Assembly (NCBI GenBank): GCA_039812685.1
Contig: JBDIBB010000116.1
Span: 1 to 11,484, forward strand
Direction of reading: 5' to 3'
DNA from: JBDIBB01 sp039812685
GTDB lineage: Bacteria; Acidobacteriota; Vicinamibacteria; Vicinamibacterales; JAFNAJ01
DNA: 11,484 nucleotides
Positions 1-11,474 of the stretch are shown here, in pieces (the first letter of the stretch is position 1; each line of letters opens with the position of its first letter). The notes below the pieces were generated by a model. It was not told the origin of the DNA and did no database searches. It saw nothing but the letters and a program-made list of their open reading frames with translations. Position numbers and translations under genes: made by a program.

Positions 1-2
1 TC

Positions 3-257
3 ACGATCACCAACGGCGGGGTGTTCGGATCCCTGCTCTCGACGCCGATCATCAACCCGCCGCAGGTGGGCATCCTGGGCCTGCACAAGATCGAGGAACG
101 GCCGATCGCGGTGAACGGGCTCGTCGAGATCCGGCCCATGATGTACGTGGCGCTCACCTACGACCACCGCATCGTGGACGGACTCGAGGCGGTGCAGTTC
201 CTCGTGCGGGTGAAGGAGTTCATCGAGGACCCCGGCCACCTGCTGCTCGAGAGCTGA
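3..257 (+). CDS. sucB: 2-oxoglutarate dehydrogenase E2 (dihydrolipoyl succinyltransferase), C-terminal fragment
   Basis: Only the last 84 codons are present; the gene begins before the window, and the stop is TGA at 255-257. The fragment is the end of the 2-oxoacid dehydrogenase acyltransferase catalytic domain. It carries the core signature TITNGGVFGS, the STPIINPPQ segment and the active-site motif YDHRIVDG, with catalytic His at fragment residue 55 and Asp at 59. The enzyme transfers succinyl groups from lipoyl-lysine to CoA in the 2-oxoglutarate dehydrogenase complex of the TCA cycle, in the cytoplasm. The wording VNGLVEIRPMMYVALTYDHR fits SucB/OdhB better than pyruvate or branched-chain E2 proteins. 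A different E2 subtype cannot be fully excluded from the C-terminus alone. The next gene on this strand, after a 78-base gap, is unrelated (ChaN-PDZ); no E3 (lpd) gene follows directly. Confidence 0.9.
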   Translation, partial: TITNGGVFGSLLSTPIINPPQVGILGLHKIEERPIAVNGLVEIRPMMYVALTYDHRIVDGLEAVQFLVRVKEFIEDPGHLLLES

Positions 258-335
258 GCCGCCGATGACTCACAGCGTCCGCGGACCCACGGCACTCCGC
301 CAGGGGCCATCACGACGACAGGACTGGTGTACGCA

Positions 336-1562
336 ATGAAGCGACTGTTTCGGGGCCTCCTGGTCCTGACGATGCTGGCGCCGGCCGCGCGCGCCGAAGA
401 CACCCTCCCGAAGATCTACGATCTGGAAATCGGCGATCCGGTGCGCAAGGCGAAGTACGCGCCGGTGCGGCTCGATACGGTGATCGACACGCGCACGGGC
501 GATGCGTTGACGCCCGAGGAGGCCGCCGCGCGGATGGACGGCATCCGGCTGCTGCTGATCGGCGAGACGCACACGTCGATGGATTTCCACCGCGCGCAGT
601 ACCGCATGATCCGTGCGCTGCACGCGGCCGGCCGGCGGGTGCTGGTCGGACTGGAGATGTACCCGACGCCGCAACAGCCGTTCCTCGATCAGTGGAGCGC
701 GGGCAAGCTGTCGGAGGACGAGTTCATCCGCGGCTCGCGCTGGTACGAATACTGGGGTTACCACTGGGGCTTCTACCGCGACATCTTCCTCTTCGCGCGC
801 GAGCACCGGTTGCCGATGTACGCCCTGAACGCACCCCGCGAGGTGGTGCAGGCCGTGCGCAAGCAGGGCGTGAAGGGGCTCACTCCCGACCAGGCGAAGT
901 ACATGCCGCCGCAGATCAAGTTCGACGATCCCGAGCACCTCGCCTATTTCAGGGCCTCCTTCGATGACGGCGGCGGCGTGGGACACGGCGCGGCCAGCGA
1001 GGAGATGCTCAAGAGCTTCGCATCGGCCCAGGCCACGTGGGACGCGACCATGGGTTTCAACGCCGTGCAGGCGCTGAAGGCCGTCGACGATCCGAAGGCC
1101 ATCATGGTGGTGCTGGTCGGATCGGGGCACGTCGCCTATGGCATCGGCATCGCCATGCAGGCGCGCCAGTGGTTGGACGGCGGCGTCGGCACGCTGATCC
1201 CGGTGCCGGTGACCACGCAGGCGGGCCGCGACATCCCGCAGGTCCGCGCCTCCTACGCCGACTACGTCTGGGGGCTCCCTGCCGAGACCGACAGCGAGTT
1301 CCCGCGCCTCGGGATCTCCACCCGGACCGAGCCGGCCGAGGCCGAGCGGGAGATCATCCTGGTCGAGAAGGACTCACTGGCGGCCCAGGCGGGCTTCCGG
1401 CCCAGGGACGTGCTCGTGTCGATGGACGGCGAGCCGATCACCGGTCGCGAATCGTTCAACAGGCTGATGGCGCGGAAGGAATGGGGCGACGCCGCGACCT
1501 TCGTGGTCAAGCGGGGCGAGGACGAGGTGACGCTGAAGGTGCTGTTCCGGCGCACGAGATGA
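336..1562 (+). CDS. Secreted ChaN-family haem-binding domain protein with C-terminal PDZ domain
   Basis: The product has 408 residues from ATG 336. An in-frame GTG at 327 is possible, but an AGGA at 320-323 lies too close to it and suits the ATG better (12-base spacing). Residues 1-20 form a Sec signal peptide (KR start, hydrophobic core, cleavage after ARA). There is no lipobox cysteine, so the mature protein is probably soluble in the periplasm although the family is often called a lipoprotein. Residues about 65-290 match the ChaN/DUF399 domain (PF04187 type): LLLIGETHT (GETH 76-79), VGLEMYP (104-110), a Trp/Tyr-rich stretch near 136-148, ALNAPREVV and GSGHVAYG (262-269). Characterised ChaN proteins bind haem and are linked to iron uptake. 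Residues about 330-405 form a PDZ-like domain (EKDSLAAQAGF, DVLVSMDGEPI) that probably binds a peptide or partner protein. The natural substrate is unknown. The gene converges on the VWA gene with 24 bases between the stops. Confidence 0.85.
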   Translation: MKRLFRGLLVLTMLAPAARAEDTLPKIYDLEIGDPVRKAKYAPVRLDTVIDTRTGDALTPEEAAARMDGIRLLLIGETHTSMDFHRAQYRMIRALHAAGRRVLVGLEMYPTPQQPFLDQWSAGKLSEDEFIRGSRWYEYWGYHWGFYRDIFLFAREHRLPMYALNAPREVVQAVRKQGVKGLTPDQAKYMPPQIKFDDPEHLAYFRASFDDGGGVGHGAASEEMLKSFASAQATWDATMGFNAVQALKAVDDPKAIMVVLVGSGHVAYGIGIAMQARQWLDGGVGTLIPVPVTTQAGRDIPQVRASYADYVWGLPAETDSEFPRLGISTRTEPAEAEREIILVEKDSLAAQAGFRPRDVLVSMDGEPITGRESFNRLMARKEWGDAATFVVKRGEDEVTLKVLFRRTR

Positions 1563-1586
1563 CGCACGTCCGAGACCGCGCCCGCG

Positions 1587-3440
1587 TTACGGGATCAGCT
1601 CGAACGCGGCCAGCTGCTCGACCGACCGCTGGCCGGCGGTGATCCGGACTCGCACGAGGTAAGCGGCCGGCACGAGGCTGGTGAGCGGCAGCTCGAACGT
1701 GGCGCGTCCATCGGACGTCTCGACGGCGAGCGACGCGAGACGCTGGCCACCCGTGTTCAACAGTCCGGCCTCGACCACGGGGGCGGGCTGCAGGTCCGGC
1801 AACGGTACGCGGACCTGCACGCGGTCGGTTCGCACGAACCGGCGGCTGGCCGCCGGCGCGGCGTCCGGCATGTCCCTGAGCGCGCGCATCTCGAACGCCG
1901 ACCGTGCCCGTCTGAACTCCAGCGTCGCCAGCGGCAGGCCGTCGGCTGGCACGGCGGGAACCTCCACCGGCTGCGTCCACCGATCGAGCACCTCGTCTCC
2001 GGTGCCGAGCGCCGTCAGCCGGATCGACGTCGGACCCTGGGGCAGATCGAAGCCGGCGACGCCTGCCATCCCGACGATGCCGCTGCTGCTGACGATGGTC
2101 ACCGGATCGCCCAGCGCCTCGCCGGTCCCACGGTCGAGCAACTCCACGATCAGGGCCCTCGGCGCCGGCGCTGCGGGCGGCGCGCTGGCGGCCGGCTCCC
2201 AGGTGACACTCGCCCGTGCGGGGCCGGAGACCGCCGGCCGGATGCCGACCCACAGATCGGCGACGCGCCCGTTGCGCGACGCGGCCATCGGCTCGAACGC
2301 TTCGGCCACGGCGGGCGTCACCGGCTGCACGGCCTCGAGCATCGCCGCCCTGACGGCCTCGGCCGATGGCGCCCAGTAACCGCGCCGCGCCAGCACCTCG
2401 ATGCCCGGCCGCTTCACCTTGACCGAGATCCTGTGGAACCTGCCGTCGTCGGCGTCACGCGTGGGCGTGTACCCGAGGAGGTAGTAGGCGCTCGCGAACG
2501 CGACGACCTTGTCGAGCCCACGGTCCAGGCCGTTGGTGTTGACGATGGGCCGTCCGCCGGTTTCGTAGCCGAGGCGGAGCAGTGTGTCGCGATCGCCGCC
2601 GCGGCCGCTGTCGCCGAGCCCCCTCGGGTCGAGCGCGTGAATGGCCACGTTGCCACGCGACGCGTTGCGCAGCAGTTCGCGCATCTGATCCTCGAGGTTG
2701 CCGTCGGTCCCGAAGAAGGTGGCTGGTCCCTGGCTCACGAAGATCACCGACGAACGGCCGTCGCGCAGGCCGCCCAGGTACGTGACGAGCGCGTTGAGCG
2801 CCGAGAGCGTCACCTCGGCACGCACCATCGCCCGGTTGTGCGCGTAGGCCTGGCCTTCCTCGAGCGGGCTGCGGATCGGAAACAGTTCGCCCTGCCGCCC
2901 CTCCCACTTGCGTACCTGATCGAGGAGCGCCGCCTGATCGCGCGTGAAGCGCAGCGCGCTCAGCGGCGTGAGCGGATCCATGAGGACGACGAGATCGTTG
3001 GGCCCAAGCCCGCGGATGAAGTGCTCGAGCGCCGCGCGCATCGGGACGGTGACGCCCGGCAGCCTGTCCACGTGGTAGTCGTCGAAGAAGATGGCGAAGA
3101 GCCGCACGTCGTCGCGGGCGGCCTCCGCCTCGCCGTGCTCGCGCGAGCGGATCTGGAGGGAGTCCTCGTCGCCTGGGCCTCGCCGGCCGTCGAGCCGGAC
3201 GAACTGCGCCGAGTCGATCGCCTGCGGTACGCCGTCCTCCTCGAGGGTGAAGTCGGCAGCGGTGAGATCGGTGACGGGCGTGTCCCGGCGCCCGGTGACG
3301 CTGACGTCCACGCGCACCACCCGCACGCCCGCACGGAACACGGGCTGCCGGGGCTCGGGCTGCGGGCCTCGCGCCGCCGGGGCCGCCAGCGCCAGCAGGG
3401 CCAGCCCCAGGCACATCGTGGATCGCGCGCGGCCAGTCAT
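1587..3440 (-). CDS. Secreted VWA (VWFA-related, acidobacterial type) domain protein
   Basis: The product has 617 residues. The N-terminus is a probable Sec signal (LGLALLALAAPAARG, residues 11-25). A second Met at residue 9 is an alternative start; neither has a strong ribosome site. Residues about 33-85 form the short beta domain typical of this family (VFRAGVRVVRVDVSVTG, then DFTLEEDGVPQ). A VWA-like domain spans about 112-325. It includes LFAIFFDDYHVDRL (114-127), NALVTYLGGLRDGRSSVIFVSQG (216-238), AIHALDPRG and a Tyr-rich ending AYYLLGYTP (318-326). Then comes FHRISVKVKRPGIEVLARRGYWAP (335-358), a strong signature of the VWFA-related proteins (TIGR03436 type) abundant in Acidobacteria. 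Residues 390-617 look like beta-rich, Ala/Pro-containing domains without a clear match. At the usual DxSxS metal-site position it has FDDYHVD, so the metal site is not canonical. Function is unknown; binding to extracytoplasmic proteins is the usual guess. It lies downstream of ahcY but probably has its own promoter. Confidence 0.85.
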   Translation of the reverse strand: MTGRARSTMCLGLALLALAAPAARGPQPEPRQPVFRAGVRVVRVDVSVTGRRDTPVTDLTAADFTLEEDGVPQAIDSAQFVRLDGRRGPGDEDSLQIRSREHGEAEAARDDVRLFAIFFDDYHVDRLPGVTVPMRAALEHFIRGLGPNDLVVLMDPLTPLSALRFTRDQAALLDQVRKWEGRQGELFPIRSPLEEGQAYAHNRAMVRAEVTLSALNALVTYLGGLRDGRSSVIFVSQGPATFFGTDGNLEDQMRELLRNASRGNVAIHALDPRGLGDSGRGGDRDTLLRLGYETGGRPIVNTNGLDRGLDKVVAFASAYYLLGYTPTRDADDGRFHRISVKVKRPGIEVLARRGYWAPSAEAVRAAMLEAVQPVTPAVAEAFEPMAASRNGRVADLWVGIRPAVSGPARASVTWEPAASAPPAAPAPRALIVELLDRGTGEALGDPVTIVSSSGIVGMAGVAGFDLPQGPTSIRLTALGTGDEVLDRWTQPVEVPAVPADGLPLATLEFRRARSAFEMRALRDMPDAAPAASRRFVRTDRVQVRVPLPDLQPAPVVEAGLLNTGGQRLASLAVETSDGRATFELPLTSLVPAAYLVRVRITAGQRSVEQLAAFELIP

Positions 3441-3448
3441 CCTGACCG

Positions 3449-3454
3449 ATTGTA
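3449..3454 (-). promoter_or_regulatory. Candidate -10 element (TACAAT) for the VWA gene
   Basis: On the minus strand TACAAT ends 8 bases before the ATG at 3440. It matches five of six bases of the sigma70 -10 consensus. No convincing -35 lies 16-18 bases upstream; that position is in the GC-rich hairpin arm. A start 7-9 bases downstream would produce a leaderless or nearly leaderless mRNA, consistent with the lack of a clear Shine-Dalgarno sequence. The match could be chance. Confidence 0.35.
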
Positions 3455-3469
3455 GATCCGGCTGTCACG

Positions 3470-3502
3470 GGCCGGCGGCGGGACCACGTCCTGCCGCCGG
3501 CC
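3470..3502 (-). terminator. Strong GC-rich hairpin after ahcY, possible transcription terminator
   Basis: Arms 3470-3483 and 3489-3502 pair over 14 bp with a 5-base loop. Thirteen pairs are Watson-Crick. The exception is 3480/3492, which is G-U in a plus-strand RNA and A-C in a minus-strand RNA. The hairpin starts 12 bases past the ahcY stop and lies upstream of the VWA gene, as a terminator for the sahR-ahcY transcript should. No U-tract follows on either strand, so it is not a canonical intrinsic terminator. It could instead act as an mRNA 3'-end stabiliser or be a dispersed palindromic repeat. Confidence 0.45.
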
Positions 3503-3514
3503 GCCTGCCAGGCG

Positions 3515-5056
<1,542 letters not shown>

Positions 5057-5062
5057 CGAGTG

Positions 5063-5068
5063 CTCCTT
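5063..5068 (-). promoter_or_regulatory. Ribosome binding site of ahcY
   Basis: AAGGAG on the minus strand, six bases before the ATG at 5056. It decides the ahcY start: the reading frame stays open far upstream, into the regulator gene, but that extension overlaps another coding frame and has no family similarity. Confidence 0.85.
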
Positions 5069-5133
5069 GTCCTGTCTGTCAGTTGCCGAGTGTTCGTGCC
5101 TGTCGAATTCCCATGCGCCCGATCTGGCGCCGT

Positions 5134-6144
5134 TCACGCAGAGGCCGCACTCGCCGCGGCCTGGCGACGGTCTGCCGCGACGTGGTGGGCGGCGCGCGTG
5201 GCGCGCGCCGCGGTCGCGACCAACAGCGCGGGTCCCTTGACACCGGCCTCCGGCTCGAGCGCGTGAACCCGCACCGCCTCGAACCCGCCCGCCTTCAGCA
5301 GGCGCTCGACCTGCTCCGGGGCAAAGCCCATCCAGACGTGTCCCATGGCCTGGCGGTACTCGTCGCGCTCGTGTGGCAGCATGTCGGCCACGACGAGGCG
5401 CCCGCCCGACTTGAGCACGCGCGCCGCTTCGGCGCAGACCCGTGCCGGATCCGGCACGTGATGCAGCACGAGGGCGAGCATCGCCGCGTCGAGCGAGGCG
5501 TCCTCGAGCGGAAGGCTCTCCAGCGTCCCGCGCCGCAGGACGACGTTGCGATGCCCGGCCAGGCGCGCGCGGGCGGCGTCCAGCATCTCGCGCGAGGCGT
5601 CGACGGCCATCACCCGCCCGACGAAGGGCGCAATGGCCTCCGTCACGTGTCCGGTCCCGCAGCCGAGGTCGCCCACGGTCCACCGGGGATCGAGCCAGCC
5701 GGCGGTGAATCGCAGATGGCTTGCGCGACCGAACAACTCCTCGCGCAGCCGATCCCACTCGCCAGCCGCCGACGAGAAGAACTCCTCCGAGGTCGTCCGC
5801 CGGGCGGCCAGCACCCGCTTCCGGCGCCGGTCGTCCTGCCGGGCTGCCGGGCCCGCGGCCAGTTCCTCGCGCAACACGAACCAGATCTGCCTCGCCGGCT
5901 GGGCCAGGCCGCCGGGTTCCAGCGTGTAGTAGCGGCTCGTGGCCTCGCGGCGCGACCCGATCCAGCCGCTGTCGGCGAGCGTCTTGAGGTGACGGCTGAC
6001 CGTGGACTGCGGCAACTGGAGGATGTCGCACAACTCCGACACCGTCAGCTCCTGTCCGTCGAGGATCAGCAGCAGCCGGCCCCGCAACGGATCGGTGGCG
6101 GCAGCCATCTGGTCGAGGAGGGGGGATCGTCCGACGCGTTCCAT
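5134..6144 (-). CDS. sahR: SahR-like regulator: ArsR-type HTH fused to a SAM-methyltransferase-like domain
   Basis: The product has 336 residues from ATG 6144. The frame stays open to 6324, but the extra N-terminal part is low-complexity Arg/Ala/Gly sequence and would run through the promoter. Residues about 8-90 are an ArsR winged helix-turn-helix (LLDQMAAATDPLRGRLLLIL, then LTVSELCDILQLPQSTVSRHLKTL with the recognition helix near 45-56, then RREATSRYYTL). Residues about 145-310 are a class I methyltransferase fold: motif I DLGCGTGH (159-166), acidic AVDASREML (180-188), LHHVPDP (228-234) and KSGGRLVVADM (245-255). This architecture next to ahcY matches SahR, an ArsR-family repressor known from Proteobacteria that releases DNA when its methylase-derived domain binds SAH, raising SAM-cycle gene expression. 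The expected targets here are its own gene and ahcY. An active methyltransferase cannot be excluded, since the SAM-binding motif is intact. The SahR assignment rests on domain order and neighbourhood, not on a motif match. Confidence 0.85.
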   Translation of the reverse strand: MERVGRSPLLDQMAAATDPLRGRLLLILDGQELTVSELCDILQLPQSTVSRHLKTLADSGWIGSRREATSRYYTLEPGGLAQPARQIWFVLREELAAGPAARQDDRRRKRVLAARRTTSEEFFSSAAGEWDRLREELFGRASHLRFTAGWLDPRWTVGDLGCGTGHVTEAIAPFVGRVMAVDASREMLDAARARLAGHRNVVLRRGTLESLPLEDASLDAAMLALVLHHVPDPARVCAEAARVLKSGGRLVVADMLPHERDEYRQAMGHVWMGFAPEQVERLLKAGGFEAVRVHALEPEAGVKGPALLVATAARATRAAHHVAADRRQAAASAASA

Positions 6145-6161
6145 CCGCTTATCCGGATGGA
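6140..6161 (-). promoter_or_regulatory. Candidate SahR operator: inverted repeat over the transcription and translation start
   Basis: Perfect 8-bp arms TCCATCCG (6140-6147) and CGGATGGA (6154-6161) flank a 6-base centre. The repeat touches the last base of the -10 element and runs across the predicted transcription start into the ATG at 6144. Bound there, a dimeric winged-helix repressor would block transcription. ArsR proteins are dimers that bind such repeats, so autoregulation is the simplest reading. I do not recall the published SahR consensus well enough to claim a match. Confidence 0.6.
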
Positions 6162-6189
6162 GTGTCACACGAGCGCCGCGGCCTGTCAA
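6161..6189 (-). promoter_or_regulatory. Sigma70-type promoter of the sahR-ahcY operon
   Basis: On the minus strand, a perfect -35 TTGACA (6184-6189) is followed by a 17-base spacer and a -10 GACACT (6161-6166) preceded by an extended TGT. The -10 alone is weak (three of six consensus bases), but the perfect -35, ideal spacing and TGn extension support it. The predicted transcription start lies near 6154, giving a leader of only about 10 bases before the ATG at 6144. Confidence 0.6.
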
Positions 6190-6196
6190 GCGCCGC

Positions 6197-6213
6197 GCCG
6201 CCCGTGCGGCGGC
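6197..6213 (-). terminator. Short GC hairpin between rfbB and sahR, possible weak terminator
   Basis: GCCGCC (6197-6202) and GGCGGC (6208-6213) form a 6-bp stem with a 5-base loop in the 95-base gap between the rfbB stop and the sahR start. It lies just upstream of the sahR promoter. No U-tract follows, and short GC stems are expected by chance in DNA this GC-rich, so this is weak evidence for separating the two transcripts. Confidence 0.2.
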
Positions 6214-6239
6214 CGGACCGGCGCGGCTGGTCCCGATCG

Positions 6240-7328
6240 CTACGGCGCGCCCAGCCCCAGCCGCTCGCGGGCGTCGCGTCCCTGCTGCACCGTCTCGCAC
6301 CAGGCGCGGTTCTCCAGGTACCACGCGATCGTGCGGTCCAGCCCGGACGTGAAGTCGTGCCGCGGCCGCCAGCCCAGTTCGGCGCGGATCTTCGACGCAT
6401 CGATCGCGTAGCGGCGATCGTGGCCGGGCCGATCGGGCACGAACGCCCGCAGCTCACGGTAGGCCGAGAGCCCGCGGGCGCGCAGGGCCGGGTTCTCGCG
6501 GGCGGGCGCGCGCGCTTCGAGGCGCGCGCAGATCTCGTCGACGATCTCGAGGTTGGTGCGCTCGTTGCCGCCCCCGATGTTGTACTTCTCGCCGGGCCGG
6601 CCGTGTTCGAGCGCCAGCAGGATGCCGCGGCAGTGATCGTCGACGAACAGCCAGTCGCGCACGTTGCCGCCATCCCCGTAGATGGGCAGCGCCCTGCCCT
6701 CCAGCGCGTTGAGCAGCATCAGGGGAACCAGTTTCTCCGGGAACTGGCAGGGGCCGTAGTTGTTCGAGCAGTTGGTGACGATCGCGGGCAGGCCGTAGGT
6801 GTGCGACCAGGCGCGAACCAGGTGATCGGCGGCCGCCTTGCTGGCGGCGTAGGGCGAGTTGGGCGCGTACGGCGTCTCTTCGGAAAACGCGCCCGTGGCG
6901 CCCAGCGTGCCGTAGACCTCGTCGGTGGACACGTGGAGGAAGCGGAACCGTTCCCGCTCGGGCCCGGCGAGCGTGGCGAACAGGCGCCGGCTTGCGTCGA
7001 GCAGTTCGAAGGTGCCGACGACGTTCGTCTGGACGAAGGCGCCCGGGCCATCGATCGACCGGTCGACGTGGCTCTCGGCGGCGAAGTTGATCACCGCCGC
7101 CGGAGGAAAGGCGGCGAACAGGCGTGCGACGTCCGCCGGCCTGGCGATGTCGCCCTCGACGAAGGCATAGCGCGGGTGCGCCGCGACGTCGGCGAGCGAG
7201 GCGAGATTGCCCGCGTAGGTGAGCTTGTCGAACACGACCACGCGAACGTCCGGACGCTCGGCGATGGCCAGGCGTGCGAAGTTGCAGCCGATGAACCCGG
7301 CGCCACCCGTGACGATCCAGTTCCGCAC
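6240..7328 (-). CDS. rfbB: dTDP-glucose 4,6-dehydratase
   Basis: The product has 362 residues, the usual length for the family. It converts dTDP-D-glucose to dTDP-4-keto-6-deoxy-D-glucose, the second step toward dTDP-L-rhamnose and other deoxysugars for surface polysaccharides, in the cytoplasm. It is an extended short-chain dehydrogenase: the N-terminal Rossmann loop TGGAGFIG (7-14), DKLTYAGNL (34-42, RfbB-specific), the catalytic STDEVYG (134-140; Thr135, Asp136, Glu137) and the YxxxK pair Tyr160 and Lys164. The segments NCSNNYGPCQFPEKL (186-200), YGDGGNVRDWLFVDDH (217-232) and YNIGGGNERTN (249-259) are also RfbB-type. The start is GTG at 7328, with AGGGG at 7333-7337 only four bases away; no ATG is available nearby. 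It follows the STAS gene by 12 bases and is probably co-transcribed with it. The partners rfbA, rfbC and rfbD are not in this window. Confidence 0.95.
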   Translation of the reverse strand: MRNWIVTGGAGFIGCNFARLAIAERPDVRVVVFDKLTYAGNLASLADVAAHPRYAFVEGDIARPADVARLFAAFPPAAVINFAAESHVDRSIDGPGAFVQTNVVGTFELLDASRRLFATLAGPERERFRFLHVSTDEVYGTLGATGAFSEETPYAPNSPYAASKAAADHLVRAWSHTYGLPAIVTNCSNNYGPCQFPEKLVPLMLLNALEGRALPIYGDGGNVRDWLFVDDHCRGILLALEHGRPGEKYNIGGGNERTNLEIVDEICARLEARAPARENPALRARGLSAYRELRAFVPDRPGHDRRYAIDASKIRAELGWRPRHDFTSGLDRTIAWYLENRAWCETVQQGRDARERLGLGAP

Positions 7329-7340
7329 GATGCCCCTGCC

Positions 7341-7679
7341 TCAGCCCTGCGCGGCCGAGACCGCTTCCGGCTCGGTGTCGTGGATGCCGATGACGCGCGT
7401 CAGGCGCGTGATGTCGAACAGCGTCTTGATGCGGGGATGCAGTCCGCAGACGTGCAGGCTGCCGTCACCGTTGATCCGGCGGAACAGGGACATGATGGCC
7501 CCGAGCCCGGCGCTGTCCATGAACGTGACCTGTGACAGGTTCAGCACGACGCGCTTCTCGCCCGAGGCCAGCAACTGGTCGAGCGCCGTCTTGAACGCGG
7601 CTGACGTCTCCATGTCGATGCGACCGTGCGTCGGTTCGACGACGGTCACGCCATCGACCGTCTTGATCTCGAAGGCCAT
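7341..7679 (-). CDS. STAS-domain anti-sigma factor antagonist (SpoIIAA/RsbV type)
   Basis: The product has 112 residues, essentially a single STAS domain. The key motif LSQVTFMDSAGLGAI (48-62) contains Ser56, the position that an anti-sigma-factor kinase phosphorylates in SpoIIAA and RsbV. Such proteins, when unphosphorylated, bind the kinase and free a sigma factor or another partner. The start at 7679 is supported by AGGAG five bases upstream and by the domain beginning there (FEIKTVDGVTVVEPTHGRID). A longer frame to 7787 would overlap the metH end and adds nothing recognisable. The gene starts 8 bases after the metH stop, and its ribosome site overlaps that stop codon. No RsbW-like kinase or sigma factor is nearby, so the partner is unknown. 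Roles in partner switching for stress response, exopolysaccharide or biofilm control are possible. Confidence 0.9.
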   Translation of the reverse strand: MAFEIKTVDGVTVVEPTHGRIDMETSAAFKTALDQLLASGEKRVVLNLSQVTFMDSAGLGAIMSLFRRINGDGSLHVCGLHPRIKTLFDITRLTRVIGIHDTEPEAVSAAQG

Positions 7680-7684
7680 GCGTG

Positions 7685-7687
7685 CTC

Positions 7688-7689
<2 letters not shown>
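7685..7689 (-). promoter_or_regulatory. Ribosome binding site of the STAS gene, overlapping the metH stop codon
   Basis: AGGAG on the minus strand, five bases before the ATG at 7679. Its first two bases are also the last two bases of the metH TAG stop (7690-7688). A ribosome terminating on metH would therefore uncover or reuse the site, suggesting translational coupling. Confidence 0.75.
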
Positions 7690-11389
<3,700 letters not shown>

Positions 11390-11398
11390 GTAAGGCAT

Positions 11399-11405
11399 TC
11401 ACCTC
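11399..11405 (-). promoter_or_regulatory. Ribosome binding site of metH
   Basis: GAGGTGA on the minus strand, with 9 bases between it and the ATG at 11389. It touches the alternative ATG at 11398 directly, leaving no room for initiation there, so it decides the start three codons downstream. Confidence 0.7.
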
Positions 11406-11442
11406 GGCGCGCGCCGGTCGTCGGGGAGGCCCCGGGCCAGCG

Positions 11443-11474
11443 GGCGGCACGCCCGGCGGGCCGCCGGCCGGCGG
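11443..11474. repeat. GC-rich overlapping palindromes upstream of metH
   Basis: The end of the window holds a perfect 14-bp palindrome (CCGCCGGCCGGCGG, 11461-11474). It overlaps an inverted repeat of GGCGGC (11443-11448) and GCCGCC (11460-11465). These could form alternative stems in the metH leader or mark the 3' end of an upstream gene outside the window. The local GC content is so high that chance pairing is likely. I see no cobalamin or SAM riboswitch landmark here, though the leader is cut off by the window edge. Confidence 0.3.

Noticed and set aside
277..286. Ten-base palindrome GTCCGCGGAC between sucB and the ChaN-PDZ gene
   Set aside because: It is short, has no loop or U-tract and no matching copy near a promoter. 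It is expected by chance at this GC content.
3453..3461. ATCCGG near the VWA promoter as a second copy of the regulator's operator
   Set aside because: It shares only a half-site-like core and lacks the paired arm, so it does not form the inverted repeat seen at 6140-6161.
5057..5133. Possible SAH riboswitch in the ahcY leader
   Set aside because: The 77-base gap has only a 5-bp stem (GCGCC/GGCGC at 5115-5130) and an ordinary ribosome site. I do not see the conserved core expected of SAH riboswitches, and a protein regulator is encoded directly upstream.
5057..6031. Open reading frame extending ahcY upstream to 838 residues
   Set aside because: The extension runs through the regulator gene in another frame, is Arg/Gly/Ala-rich with no family similarity, and the AAGGAG site fixes the start at 5056.
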